Of a stretch of 64,000 bases of DNA, positions 1 through 8,323 are shown piece by piece. The notes under the pieces were generated by a model. The model saw nothing but the letters and a program-made list of their open reading frames with translations. It searched no databases and was not told the origin of the DNA. Both the position numbers and the translations under genes were made by a program. Source of the stretch: Cryptosporangium minutisporangium (GTDB lineage Bacteria; Actinomycetota; Actinomycetes; Mycobacteriales; Cryptosporangiaceae). The stretch covers positions 192,875 through 256,874 of the forward strand of contig NZ_BAAAYN010000023.1 of assembly GCF_039536245.1 (NCBI RefSeq), in the 5' to 3' direction. The stretch's first letter is position 1. Each line of letters opens with the position of its first letter.

Positions 1-760
1 TGGCCGTAGCCGGTAACAGCGACACCATCAGGGCGTAGGTGGCGCGGGGCAGGCGGGCCATCGCGAGTTGGTCGCTGACGTACGGGATGACCGACGAGCA
101 GATCCCCACACCCGTGGCGGCGGCCAAAGCGATCGGGTCGGCGAAGGCGGACGCTGCCTGCCCGATGCCGATGGGCAGGGCGATGACCGCGGCGATCAGC
201 ATCGACAGCGCGAGACCGTCGATCCCGGCGACGTGGCGGCTCCGCGCGACGCGGTGCCCGAGCACGATGTAGAGGGCGAACAGCACGGCGTTGCCGACGG
301 CGAAGGCGATGCCGAGTGGTTCGGCGATCAGCTGGACGTCGGTGAGCAGGTACACCCCGCCCACCGCGGCGATCAGCGCGACGATGTTGCGGCGGGTCCG
401 GGCGGCGAACGCGGCGAGCACGATGACCGGCAGGAACTCGATCGCGGCGACGCTACCCAGCGGGAGCCGGTCGATGGCCAAGTAGAACACGCTGTTCATC
501 ACCGCGAGCACGGCCGCCCAGCCGGTGAGCAGCCATCTGGTGGGGCGGTCGAGCCACTGCCACAGCCGCCACGGCCGCCGCCACACCGCGAACACCACCG
601 CGGCGGCCGCGATCCGCAGCCACGCGACCCCGAGCACGTCGATGCGGGCGAACAGCAGCACCGCCAGCGCCGGGCCGAGGTAGTGGAACACCGCGCTGAC
701 CACGAAGTACGCGTGTGGCGGAATCCGCTGCACGATCGGCGCCCTAGCGGTCTCTGCCAT
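1..760 (-). CDS. EamA/RhtA-type drug/metabolite transporter (3' end cut by window)
   Basis: An inner-membrane DMT-superfamily exporter. The protein reads leftwards from ATG at 760 and runs off the window, so about 253 residues are visible and the last helix is missing. Alternating hydrophobic helices fill the length, for example near residues 97-116, 125-140 and 185-205. The order of helices and a GSVAAIEFLPVIVLAAF stretch fit the RhtA/YdcZ-like EamA family that exports amino acids or metabolites. It is divergent from an Lrp/AsnC regulator 64 bp away, a frequent arrangement for amino-acid exporters, so that regulator probably controls it (inference). The substrate cannot be read from sequence. 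Confidence 0.85.
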   Translation of the reverse strand, partial: MAETARAPIVQRIPPHAYFVVSAVFHYLGPALAVLLFARIDVLGVAWLRIAAAAVVFAVWRRPWRLWQWLDRPTRWLLTGWAAVLAVMNSVFYLAIDRLPLGSVAAIEFLPVIVLAAFAARTRRNIVALIAAVGGVYLLTDVQLIAEPLGIAFAVGNAVLFALYIVLGHRVARSRHVAGIDGLALSMLIAAVIALPIGIGQAASAFADPIALAAATGVGICSSVIPYVSDQLAMARLPRATYALMVSLLPATA

Positions 761-824
761 GCCTCTATTCTCGAAAGGAAAATGCGATAAGGCCATGCAC
801 GAACGGAAGCGCGGGAGTCCTGAT

Positions 825-1316
825 ATGCCGCCTCGGGAAAGCAAAGGCGCGAATGGCCTTCCTGCAGGAAAGTCGCTGCTGGACGAGGTCAACGTACGGC
901 TGCTCGACGCGCTCGCCGCTGATCCGCGCGCGACCGCCGCCGAGCTGGCACGCCGCGTGGGCATGTCCGCGCCCGCCGTGCGGGAACGGCTCGCACGGCT
1001 CGAGGAGGCCGGCGTCATCCGCGGCTACCGCCTCGACGTCGACCCCGCCGCGCTCGGCCTACCCGTCGCCGCCTGGGTGCGGATCCGGCCCGGCCCCGGT
1101 CAGTTGCCCAGGATCGCCGAACTCGCCAACCGCACTCCGCAGGTCAGCGAGTGTCATCGCATCTCCGGCGAGGACTGCTTCCTGCTGAAGGTGCACGTGC
1201 CCACCATCGAAGACCTCGAAGGCGTCCTCGACCAGTTCCTACTCCACGGCCAAACCCACAGCTCGTTCGTGGTCGCCACGCCGGTGCCACCCCGCACGCC
1301 CAGAGCAGGTCGATAG
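825..1316 (+). CDS. Lrp/AsnC family transcriptional regulator
   Basis: A 163-residue DNA-binding regulator that senses amino acids in characterised family members. An N-terminal winged helix-turn-helix covers about residues 18-70, with DPRATAAELARRVGMSAPAV and then RLARLEEAGVIRGY. A RAM (Lrp ligand-binding) domain follows, with SGEDCFLLKV and a C-terminal helix-strand. The frame is open further upstream to 759, with another ATG at 795. I chose 825 because GGGAG lies about 8 bases upstream and the length then fits the family. It is divergent from the EamA exporter, its likely target. Confidence 0.9.
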   Translation: MPPRESKGANGLPAGKSLLDEVNVRLLDALAADPRATAAELARRVGMSAPAVRERLARLEEAGVIRGYRLDVDPAALGLPVAAWVRIRPGPGQLPRIAELANRTPQVSECHRISGEDCFLLKVHVPTIEDLEGVLDQFLLHGQTHSSFVVATPVPPRTPRAGR

Positions 1317-1347
1317 CCTTGCCGCTCGCCGCGACAGCGCATCGCTT

Positions 1348-1866
1348 CTACAGGAGTCCGGCTAGTTTGTAGAGCGCCAGCGAGCCGGCGACGGCGACGT
1401 TGAGGCTGTGACCGGTCCCGATCATCGGGATCTCGACGGCGAGATCGAGAAGGTCGAGCGCGTCGGGCGGAATGCCGGTCGATTCGTGACCCAGCACGAT
1501 GACGGTCCGCCGCCGGGCAGCCGGCAGATCGGCGAGGCGGACCGCCTCGTCTGCCAGTTCCACCCCGACGATGTGTGAACCGGCAGCGCGTTCCGTGGTC
1601 AGCCAGTCGGTCGGGTTGCCGATCCGGTGGACACATCCGGGTCGGCGCAGAGTGTTGCCGCGGGCGAGGGCCTCGTCCACCCAGCGGAACGGTGGAACCG
1701 CCAGGCACGCCCCGACCGCGTCGCAGGTGCGCAGCAGCGTGCCCAGGTTCGCCCCGTGCATCGGCCACAGCGGAGCGGCCAGCAGGTGTCCCCAACATTG
1801 GTGCGCGCGTTCACGTCGGGTCCGGCGCAGTTCCTTCCGGGGCTTGACCCGGATCGCCGGGCTCAT
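1348..1866 (-). CDS. SpoU/TrmH-family RNA 2'-O-methyltransferase
   Basis: A SPOUT-fold, SAM-dependent RNA ribose methyltransferase of about 172 residues. All three SpoU motifs are visible: GANLGTLLRTCDA near the N-terminus, VIVLGHESTGIP in the middle, and IPMIGTGHSLNVAVAGSLAL at the C-terminus, which form the knotted SAM pocket. The ATG at 1866 gives a normal length; a TTG at 1890 would add eight residues, and neither start has a clear Shine-Dalgarno sequence. The substrate (tRNA or rRNA) is not determined. It stands alone, with a long palindrome upstream. Confidence 0.88.
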   Translation of the reverse strand: MSPAIRVKPRKELRRTRRERAHQCWGHLLAAPLWPMHGANLGTLLRTCDAVGACLAVPPFRWVDEALARGNTLRRPGCVHRIGNPTDWLTTERAAGSHIVGVELADEAVRLADLPAARRRTVIVLGHESTGIPPDALDLLDLAVEIPMIGTGHSLNVAVAGSLALYKLAGLL

Positions 1867-2244
1867 CGCAGAGAGGCGGATCCGCCCCAAATCTCTGTTG
1901 CCACAGTCAGGGTGCTTCTCGGCGCACCCGAGCCATCGACGACGACATGACCGTACTGGACGATACCCGCACCGGCCGCCGTGAACATCCGGCCATGCCG
2001 CCGCCGGGCCACTACCCCGCTGGGCAACGTCCTACGCAAGTAGCCGAGTTGAGTGCATCCCGGGTTGGGTGCGTCGGTCCACGACCCGGACTGACCTCTT
2101 GGCGTGGTGTGGGCGATCGCCCACACCACGCCAAGAGGTCAGCCGCGAAGTGCTGTGCCCACTTGTGGCATCCCGCGGGTTGACGTGTGGGTGATTCGAG
2201 TTGACGCGGCGCCGGGGACAGGGCGGCCGCACTCCGCGGAAGCG
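1867..2244. other. Intergenic stretch with a long palindrome, no gene
   Basis: This 378-base stretch lies between two leftward genes. I see no credible coding frame in it: the open frames are Arg/Pro-rich and their sequence follows the palindrome. The palindrome at 2091-2142 is the only clear structure. A short phrase, gcatcccg followed by ggttg, occurs on both sides of it at about 2055 and 2167, which may mean a larger imperfect repeat surrounds the palindrome. Confidence 0.6.
2091..2142. repeat. Perfect 52-bp palindrome
   Basis: Bases 2091-2116 are the exact reverse complement of 2117-2142, with no mismatch and no loop (centre gcgatcgc). Each arm begins ctgacctcttggcgtggtgt. It lies downstream of the phzF-like gene, so a strong transcription terminator is the simple explanation. 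There is no T-tract, which is common in actinomycetes. A perfect 26-bp arm is longer than a terminator needs, so a mobile-element end or a dyad protein-binding site is possible. Confidence 0.85.
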
Positions 2245-3030
2245 TCAGATCTCGATGTGACCCTCGAGGTAGAACGCGCATGCGCCCTGCAGTTGCACGC
2301 GGTCGCCGAGGAGCCGGCAGTTCAGCTCACCGCCGCGCCGCGAGGCCTGGTAGGCGAAGAAGGCGTCCTTGCCCGTGCGTGCTTTCCAGAAAGGCACCAG
2401 CGCACAGTGTGCTCCGCCGGTCACCGGATCCTCGGGGATGCCTTTGGCCGGGGCGAAGTAACGGCTGACGAAGTCGTACGTGCCGTCACCGGCGGCGGTC
2501 ACCACGACCCCGATGCGGTCCAGCCGGGCAATCGCGACGAGGTCGGGGGCGAGCGACCGAACCTCGTCGGCCCCGGACAGCAGTGCGAGGTAGTTGGTCC
2601 CATCGATCGCCGTCTCCAGCGGAGTGACACCGAGCGCCTCGGACAACGACGGCGACGGCGCGACCGTGGACACCGTACGAGCCGGCAAGTCCATCCGGTA
2701 CGCGTGGCCCTCCCGGTCGACCGTCAGCGGTCCGCTCGCGGTGTCGAACGTGACGCTGTCGCGGCCGGGCTCCAACCGTTCGAGGACTACCGCTCCGGCG
2801 GCCAGCGTCGCGTGTCCGCACAGCGGCACTTCCACCGTTGGTGTGAACCACCGCAGCCGGTACCGGCCCTCGGAGAACGCGAGGAACGCCGTCTCGGCGA
2901 GGTTGTTCTCCGCCGCCACGGCCTGCAGCAGGGCGTCGTCGGAAAAGTGGTCCAGCACCACGACGGCGGCCGGATTGCCGGCGAACCGACGAGTGGTGAA
3001 AGCGTCGAGCTGGAAGATCGGAACACGCAC
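2245..3030 (-). CDS. PhzF-family isomerase/epimerase
   Basis: A 261-residue cytosolic protein of the PhzF (diaminopimelate epimerase-like) fold. Family hallmarks are present: a start reading VPIFQLDAFTTRRFAGNPAAV, the catalytic Glu region NNLAETAF near residue 45, CGHATLAAGAVVLE, and the C-terminal phosphate/anion loop GIPEDPVTGGAHCAL. Length is typical. Phenazine PhzF isomerises DHHA, but most stand-alone actinobacterial homologs have unknown substrates and no phenazine genes are nearby, so no pathway is assigned. It is divergent from the M50 protease gene across about 100 bp. Confidence 0.9.
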   Translation of the reverse strand: MRVPIFQLDAFTTRRFAGNPAAVVVLDHFSDDALLQAVAAENNLAETAFLAFSEGRYRLRWFTPTVEVPLCGHATLAAGAVVLERLEPGRDSVTFDTASGPLTVDREGHAYRMDLPARTVSTVAPSPSLSEALGVTPLETAIDGTNYLALLSGADEVRSLAPDLVAIARLDRIGVVVTAAGDGTYDFVSRYFAPAKGIPEDPVTGGAHCALVPFWKARTGKDAFFAYQASRRGGELNCRLLGDRVQLQGACAFYLEGHIEI

Positions 3031-3131
3031 CGCCGCAGCCTACGGACGCGGGATGCGCAAGACCGCGCCGAGGCACCGGGGCGCACTCCGCGCGGGAGGA
3101 CGGGTGGCAGTGGGCCGATACCCTCCCGGCT

Positions 3132-4256
3132 GTGTTCGAGGTCCTCGGGATCGTTCTGTTCGTGTTCGGCATCGTGTTGTCGCTCTGCTTGCACGAAGCT
3201 GGTCACCTCGTCGCCGCCCGTGCCTTCGGGATGCGGGTGACTCGATTTTTCGTCGGGTACGGACGCACGCTGTGGGCTTTCCGACGCGGCGAGATCGAGT
3301 ACGGCGTCAAGGCGATCCCGGCCGGAGCGTTCGTGTCGATCGTCGGAATGGTGCGCCAGTTCGACGACACCGACGACGAGCCCCGCGCCATGTGGCGTTT
3401 CCCGGCGTGGAAGCGAACGGTCGTAATGGGCGCCGGAGTGGCCGTGAACGTCGTCTTCGGCGTCGTGCTGATCTGGGGAATGTTCGCCTTCACGCCGCTT
3501 CCGGACGAGAGTCGGCTCCAGAGCGAGCCGGTGCGGGTGGCGGCCGTCGGCGAGTCGAGCGCCGCGGCCCGGCTGGGCCTGCGCCCGGGTGACGTGATCA
3601 CCGCTCTGGACGGTCGGGAAGTCCGCGGATGGGACGCGTTCACGGCTTCGGTGCGTGCCTCCGGCGGCCGGACGCTCCAGATCAGCTACGAGCGCGATGG
3701 CGCCGCCCGTACCGGCGCGGTCCGGATCCCCGTCGTCGACCGCGCCGGTCAGCTCGGGGTCAGCGCGGAGGTGCCACGAACCACGGCCGGGCCGATCCGG
3801 GCGGTGGGCGCGACCGCCGACCAGACGGCCACCATGATCGGCGGCACGTTCACCGCTCTGGTCCACCTCCCGGAGCGGATCCCGGCGGTGTGGAGGTCGC
3901 TGACCGGCGACGAACGCGATCCGGAGAGTCCGCTGAGCATGGTCGGCGCCAGTCACGTCGGCGGGCAGCTCGCCGACCGCGGCGACTGGCCCTCGTTCCT
4001 CCTGATGCTCGCCGGGCTGAACTTCTTCCTCGCGGCCTTCAATCTGCTGCCGCTCCTGCCGCTGGACGGCGGTCACATCACGATCGTCTGGTTCGAGCGA
4101 ACCCGGAGCTGGCTGTACGGACGGCTACGGCGCCCGGATCCGGGCAGCGTCGACTACTACAAGCTCGCACCGCTGACGGTCGCGGCCATCCTTCTCTTCG
4201 CGGCGTTCACCCTGCTGACCGTCGCTGCCGATCTGGTCAACCCAGTGCTGCTCTAG
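3132..4256 (+). CDS. M50 site-2-type membrane metalloprotease with PDZ domain
   Basis: An integral membrane zinc protease of 374 residues (RseP/Rip1 type) that cuts substrates inside the membrane, usually anti-sigma factors. The first helix carries HEAGH at residues 21-25, the zinc site. A PDZ domain spans roughly residues 130-200 (AAARLGLRPGDVITALDGREV). The second active-site motif LLPLDGGH has the ligand Asp at residue 312, and a last hydrophobic helix closes the protein. The GTG start at 3132 puts HEAGH where the family has it. Rip1 homologs usually sit between dxr and ispG; this one does not, so it is probably a second, specialised copy (inference). Confidence 0.9.
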   Translation: MFEVLGIVLFVFGIVLSLCLHEAGHLVAARAFGMRVTRFFVGYGRTLWAFRRGEIEYGVKAIPAGAFVSIVGMVRQFDDTDDEPRAMWRFPAWKRTVVMGAGVAVNVVFGVVLIWGMFAFTPLPDESRLQSEPVRVAAVGESSAAARLGLRPGDVITALDGREVRGWDAFTASVRASGGRTLQISYERDGAARTGAVRIPVVDRAGQLGVSAEVPRTTAGPIRAVGATADQTATMIGGTFTALVHLPERIPAVWRSLTGDERDPESPLSMVGASHVGGQLADRGDWPSFLLMLAGLNFFLAAFNLLPLLPLDGGHITIVWFERTRSWLYGRLRRPDPGSVDYYKLAPLTVAAILLFAAFTLLTVAADLVNPVLL

Positions 4257-4296
4257 CGGCCGCGATGCCACCAGCGCCGGGCGTACGGCCCGTCGT

Positions 4297-4347
4297 GCAG
4301 GAGCGACCATCCGCTCCTGCCGCTGCGGGCCTCACCCGTCGAGGCCC
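4297..4347. terminator. Tandem hairpins between convergent genes
   Basis: Two perfect stem-loops lie between the convergent M50 and TetR genes. The first is 4297-4320, a 9-bp stem gcaggagcg/cgctcctgc with a 6-base loop. The second is 4327-4347, a 7-bp stem gggcctc/gaggccc with a 7-base loop. The position fits a bidirectional terminator. No T-run is present. Confidence 0.6.
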
Positions 4348-4476
4348 GGGATCCTGATCCGCATGGCCCTCCTCGTCGAGCTTCACGTTCCGAGAACTCG
4401 GCCTGGGCCGACGCGTCGACCTCACCCAACAGTGAGCGCCGACCTGCATCTCGCCGGCGCTCGGCGTCGGCGACCC

Positions 4477-5049
4477 TCAGGCCGGCTCGTTCCCCGTGGA
4501 AAGACTGAGAAGGAGCTGACTAGCACGAGCGGCCACCTCGTCACGACTGCGACCCGCATGGTCGGCCGCGACGATGTGCATGCCGATCGCCATGCAGAAG
4601 GCGAGCAGGCTGCGGGCCTCCACCTCGTCGGGATCGGAACAGAAGGTACTGATCGCATCGCGCAGGAGCTGAATTCGTCGGTTGTCCACCCGGCGAAGCC
4701 GCCGGTATACCTCCGGATCACGGCGGGCCCAGTCGCGGATGGCGAGGTCGATCGGGAGCAGGCGCTTGTCGGAGAAGGTGAGCTGACCGGCCAGGCGAAC
4801 CTGCTCCAGTGGGTCATCGGTCATGCGCCGCACCCGATCGATGACGTCATCGACGCTCTCGCGCTCCCAGGCATCCAGCACCTCGGTCAGCAGCGCGTCA
4901 CGGTCGGCGAAATACCCGTAGAAACCGCCCTTGGTCACCCCGAGCGTCTTCGCCAAGGCCTCGACCCGCACGGCGTCCACGCCACCTGCGGCTAGCGCCT
5001 GCAATCCCGCCTCGACCCACTTCTCGCGCGGTGTGCGCAACGCGCCCAT
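4477..5049 (-). CDS. TetR family repressor (probable regulator of the DUF2867 genes)
   Basis: A 190-residue TetR regulator. The N-terminal helix-turn-helix covers residues 5-50 (GVDAVRVEALAKTLGVTKGG then FYGYFADRDALLTEVLDAWE), followed by an all-helical ligand domain. The frame is open to 5373, but the ATG at 5049 begins directly at the HTH and the upstream part is low-complexity. A 16-bp inverted repeat lies 44 bp upstream of the start. The same repeat occurs upstream of both DUF2867 genes at 8.2-8.9 kb, so autoregulation and control of those genes are likely (inference). The ligand is unknown. Confidence 0.88.
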   Translation of the reverse strand: MGALRTPREKWVEAGLQALAAGGVDAVRVEALAKTLGVTKGGFYGYFADRDALLTEVLDAWERESVDDVIDRVRRMTDDPLEQVRLAGQLTFSDKRLLPIDLAIRDWARRDPEVYRRLRRVDNRRIQLLRDAISTFCSDPDEVEARSLLAFCMAIGMHIVAADHAGRSRDEVAARASQLLLSLSTGNEPA

Positions 5050-5092
5050 GGCGTGATCAGCTCGCTCTCTAACTTGCGTAGAACCTCTCGTG

Positions 5093-5108
5093 TGTACGGC
5101 ATCGTATA
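5093..5108. promoter_or_regulatory. Operator copy A (TRTACG-N4-CGTAYA)
   Basis: The sequence TGTACGGCATCGTATA is an inverted repeat with TACG/CGTA arms around four bases, 44 bp upstream of the TetR start. Two further copies at 8260 and 8836 share the arms and spacing. The common pattern fits a TetR dimer site. Confidence 0.65.
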
Positions 5109-5168
5109 AGAGCGGTTGGCCGTCTCCGGGTGGGCGCACCGGCTCGGAGCACGGTCGGCCTTCGGTGG

Positions 5169-5639
5169 TCAGTCCTTGCGAGGACTTTCGAGGTAGACCT
5201 TCGCCTGCTCCAACTCGGTCTCGAGGTTCCTCGGCAGATTGCGCTGCAGAATCGGCTCGACCAGCCACCGCACCACCGGGCTCAGTTCGGCCGTCATCGT
5301 TCTGGTTACCAGGATGCCGTCGTCCACCGGTTCGCAGGCGAAGCTCGCGGTGAATTCCATCAGCCGGTTCCACAGTTTGTTCTGCGGCGGTGGGACGAGA
5401 CTGACGTCGACTCGTTCGCCCGGCGTGAGAATTGCCTGTGCCACCATTTTTGGCGCCGGACCGGGAAGTCCGGGCATCTTGGGACGGAATTTGAACTGGG
5501 CGAGGCTTCCCTCGCGGCGAACCCAGTCGAATGGGCCGAGTTTGTCGTCGACGACGGCATAGCGCTCGACATCCATCACGAATTCGAGAAATTCATCGGA
5601 AGCGCATGCCATGACCTTCTGTGCACGGGCCTCCACCAT
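5169..5639 (-). CDS. SRPBCC (START/polyketide cyclase-like) protein
   Basis: A 156-residue protein of the SRPBCC fold, which binds lipids or small hydrophobic ligands. The usual opening (MVEARAQKVMACASDEFLEF, then a VMDVERY-type helix) and the late helix LVEPILQRNLPRNLETELEQ are visible. The ATG at 5639 lies two bases after the stop of the membrane-protein gene, so the two are translationally coupled. It ends an operon-like series running left from 8.2 kb. Its exact function is unknown; a role in handling a hydrophobic compound sensed by the nearby TetR is possible. Confidence 0.82.
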   Translation of the reverse strand: MVEARAQKVMACASDEFLEFVMDVERYAVVDDKLGPFDWVRREGSLAQFKFRPKMPGLPGPAPKMVAQAILTPGERVDVSLVPPPQNKLWNRLMEFTASFACEPVDDGILVTRTMTAELSPVVRWLVEPILQRNLPRNLETELEQAKVYLESPRKD

Positions 5640-5641
5640 GG

Positions 5642-6046
5642 TCAGAGTGTATGGCCGGCGCTCGTGGCCGGCGCCGTGGCGCGGGCTCCGGCCAGCAGCA
5701 GCCCAGCGGCGATCAGGAGGATCACGTCCTGCCCGATCCCCGGTCCGGCGATGACGATCCCGACCACGACCCACGCCGCCATCGACCACGCGAGGAACTG
5801 CGGAGGGGTGATGCCGCGGCGGTCGAGCCACAGGACGGTGAGCCCGACGAGGATGAGGGCCGGGGCGAAGCTGTTCAGGGTCAGCCAATATGCGCTCATC
5901 GCGGGGCTCATGTCGGCGAGGCTCTGCCCCCACAACTCCCCGCTGAACCATGCTCCGACGTGGCGTGCGGCGCCCTCACCGAACAAGGCGCCGAGCACGT
6001 GCGCCGCCCCGTAGAAGACGATGAGCCGACCAGCCCACTTGACCAT
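5642..6046 (-). CDS. Small four-helix membrane protein, DUF6463-like
   Basis: A 134-residue integral membrane protein with four predicted helices, for example LIVFYGAAHVLGAL near residues 8-21, APALILVGLTVLWL, FLAWSMAAWVVVGIVIA and a C-terminal ILLIAAGLLLAG. The opening MVKWAGRLIVFYGAAHVLGA resembles the DUF6463 family of actinobacterial membrane proteins (family named from memory). ATG at 6046 is preceded by AAGGGA at proper distance; a longer open frame upstream is not needed. It is followed at once by the SRPBCC gene. Function unknown. Confidence 0.8.
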   Translation of the reverse strand: MVKWAGRLIVFYGAAHVLGALFGEGAARHVGAWFSGELWGQSLADMSPAMSAYWLTLNSFAPALILVGLTVLWLDRRGITPPQFLAWSMAAWVVVGIVIAGPGIGQDVILLIAAGLLLAGARATAPATSAGHTL

Positions 6047-6105
6047 GTGGATTCCCTTCCTGTGGCGGAGCCGCGGGGGCGGCTCGTCGTGATCGTGGGG
6101 TCCAA

Positions 6106-7465
6106 CTAGACCGCGGCCTGCGGTGACCGGTCTGAGGAGAGGGCGGAGCCCACGGCCGGCCCGTGCCTTTCGTTCGACGAGTCCCACGCGTCGCGCGGGT
6201 GCTGGACCTGATCCAGTGACACCACGTCACGGCGGAAGAACAGCGCCAGGATCCAGTCCGCGACGACTCTCGCCTTCCGGTTGAGCGTGGGGACGCGGCT
6301 GAGGTGGTAGGCGCGGTGCAGTAACCAAGCCGGAAACCCGCGCAGCTTGACGCCGTAGAGCTCGGCGACGCCCCTTGTGCAGGCCGAGACTGGCCACCGA
6401 GCCGACATACGCGTGCCGGTACGTCCGGGTGCGGCGGTCCCGAAGCGTGGCGACGATGTTGTCGGCCAGCCTGCTGGCCTGGCGCACCGCGTGCTGCGCG
6501 CTCGCGCCACACCGTGCGCCGGGGTCATCGGCCCGGCTCAGGTCGGGTACGGCCGCTGCGTCGCCCGCGGACCACACGCCAGGAACGCCGGCGACCTTCA
6601 ACTCGGCCGTGACGTCCAGCCGGCCCTGGGCGTCGGTCGGCAATCCGAGCCGGGCAACCACGGGGTTGGGGCGTACTCCGGCTGTCCACACGATGGTGTC
6701 GGACTCGAGCCGCTCTCCGTCGGAGAGGACCACGTGGCCGTCCACCATCGACTCGACCCGGGTGCCGAGCTTGACCTCCATCCCCCGCTTCGCGAGCCGC
6801 TCAACCGTGTAACTCGCGAGCGAGGCGCTGACCTCGGGAAGGATGCGATCGGCCGCGTCGACGAGCACCCACCGCATGTCGGCCGGGCCGAGCTCGGGGT
6901 AGCGACGCGTGGCATGTCGCGCCATGTCCTGCAGCTCGGCGAAGACCTCCACCCCGGAGTAGCCCCCACCGACGACGACGAAGGTCAGCAACCGCCTGCG
7001 ACGGGCCGCGCTATCGGTGGAGGCCGCCGCATCCAGCCTGGAGAGCACGTGGTTGCGTAGCCAGATCGCCTCGCCGATCGTGGTGAAGCCGATTCCTGCC
7101 TGGGCCAGGCCCGGAATCGGCAGCGTGCGGGACACCGAGCCCACGGCGACCACGAGGTGGTCGTACGCCAGTTCTGTGGTCTCCCCGCCAGTAGTCATCA
7201 CGGTGGCCGTTCGTCGGACGGGGTCCACTCCGGTGAGCGAACCGGCCAGCACCCGGGTCTTGGGCAACACCCGACGCAGCGGCACCACGACGTGTCGCGC
7301 CTCGACCGAGCCGGCCGCAGCCTCGGCGAGGAACGGCTGGTAGGTCATGTTGGGCTGTGGGTCGACCACGGTCACGGTGGCTTCGCCGCGTCGCAATCGC
7401 TTCTGCAGCCGGTACGCGGTGTACATGCCCACGTAGCCGCCGCCGATGATCAGGATGTTGGGCAT
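6106..7465 (-). CDS. Type II NADH dehydrogenase-like flavoprotein, frameshifted near its C-terminus
   Basis: A membrane-associated FAD oxidoreductase that would pass electrons from NAD(P)H to quinones. The first frame shows the FAD loop IIGGGYVGMYTA, the NAD(P)H loop VVVGGGYSGVEVFAEL and the second FAD motif GVPGVWSAGDAAAVPDL. The C-terminal anchor region continues in another frame: GVAELYGVKLRGFPAWLLHR, then LNRKARVVADWILALFFRRD, ending at 6106. The switch is at the CCCC run 6371-6374 (GGGG on the coding strand): removing one G restores a normal protein of about 452 residues reading LGLHKGVAELYG. ATG 7465 has AGAGGA upstream. Without the shift the product loses the conserved membrane-binding tail. 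A sequencing error or a real mutation are both possible. Confidence 0.85.
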
Positions 7466-7606
7466 TCGAGTCCTCTTATCGGGTCGATTCGAACGAGCGG
7501 AGGCCACCCGCGCTGCCGACCAGCCGGCCGCTCGTGCGCCGCAGCATCCCCGCGTGCGCGGCAGACTGCAGCCGCAGGACGATCGGCGGTCCTGCCCGAC
7601 CCGCGA

Positions 7607-8212
7607 TCACGCGCCCAGGGTGTGCCGGTCCCGGTTCAGCCACGCGCGTTCCCATTTCCGGGTCAGTGCGGGGTAGACGATCAGGTAACGGAAGGGCTTG
7701 ATCGCGGCCATGTACACCCGTCCGAGAACGCCGTTGGTCTTGACCAGCGCCGCCATCCGCAGCTCGTACTCGCCGTCGCCGGTCGGCACCCAGCCGAGGT
7801 GGCAGACGGTGTGGACGGTCTTGTTGGCCAACTCGAGGGCACACTCGTCGGGCAGCTCGTACACCAGCGTGAACGGGGTGTCCGGCTCCGCCCCACCGGC
7901 CGTGTCCTGACGCAGGTCGGAAGGCAACCTGTCGCACAACGAACGAACCCGCCCGGCGAGGCCGTGCTCCGGCTTCTCCCAGCCGAGCACGGCGCCGAGC
8001 TTCCAACGCACGTCGAACAGGAACTGGACCACCGTGGGGTTGTCGTGGACCCCGCCCCCGGAACGCAGTGCGGCCAGCATGGCCGGGAAGTCGTCAGGCC
8101 CGGCACCCGGCGTGCGGTAGGCCCACACGTCCTCGATCCGGAAGTCGTGCGCGATCTCGTGGATCCGCCACGGGCGGGTGGTGTGCTCGGTGTCGGGAAG
8201 CCTCATCGACAC
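7607..8212 (-). CDS. DUF2867 family protein (paralog 1)
   Basis: About 200 residues with no signal peptide. It carries the DUF2867 pattern: RIHEIAHDFRIEDVWAYRTP at the start, a central FLFDVRWKLGAVLGW, ALELANKTVHTVCHLGW, and a C-terminal YMAAIKPFRYLIVYPALTRK. The family has an SRPBCC-like appearance and no agreed function. Start is either GTG 8212 (GAGGGG five bases upstream) or ATG 8206. It shares this domain and a duplicated promoter with the gene at 8324-8800. Operator copy B lies about 50 bp upstream, so the TetR at 4477-5049 likely represses it (inference). Confidence 0.82.
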   Translation of the reverse strand: MSMRLPDTEHTTRPWRIHEIAHDFRIEDVWAYRTPGAGPDDFPAMLAALRSGGGVHDNPTVVQFLFDVRWKLGAVLGWEKPEHGLAGRVRSLCDRLPSDLRQDTAGGAEPDTPFTLVYELPDECALELANKTVHTVCHLGWVPTGDGEYELRMAALVKTNGVLGRVYMAAIKPFRYLIVYPALTRKWERAWLNRDRHTLGA

Positions 8213-8259
8213 CGCGACCCCTCAGTCATTGCGACGGCTGCCATGACTACCTCTCGCGT

Positions 8260-8275
8260 TGTACGGATACGTACA
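8260..8275. promoter_or_regulatory. Operator copy B
   Basis: TGTACGGATACGTACA is a perfect 6-4-6 inverted repeat about 50 bp upstream of the first DUF2867 gene. The 35 bases after it (8276-8310) align without gaps to those after operator C, with about 28 identities, and both include a GTACAYCCGT element that could be a second site. Confidence 0.7.
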
Positions 8276-8323
8276 GATCGAAAGTACACCCGTTATACGC
8301 AACCGCACAACCAGACGAGAGCC

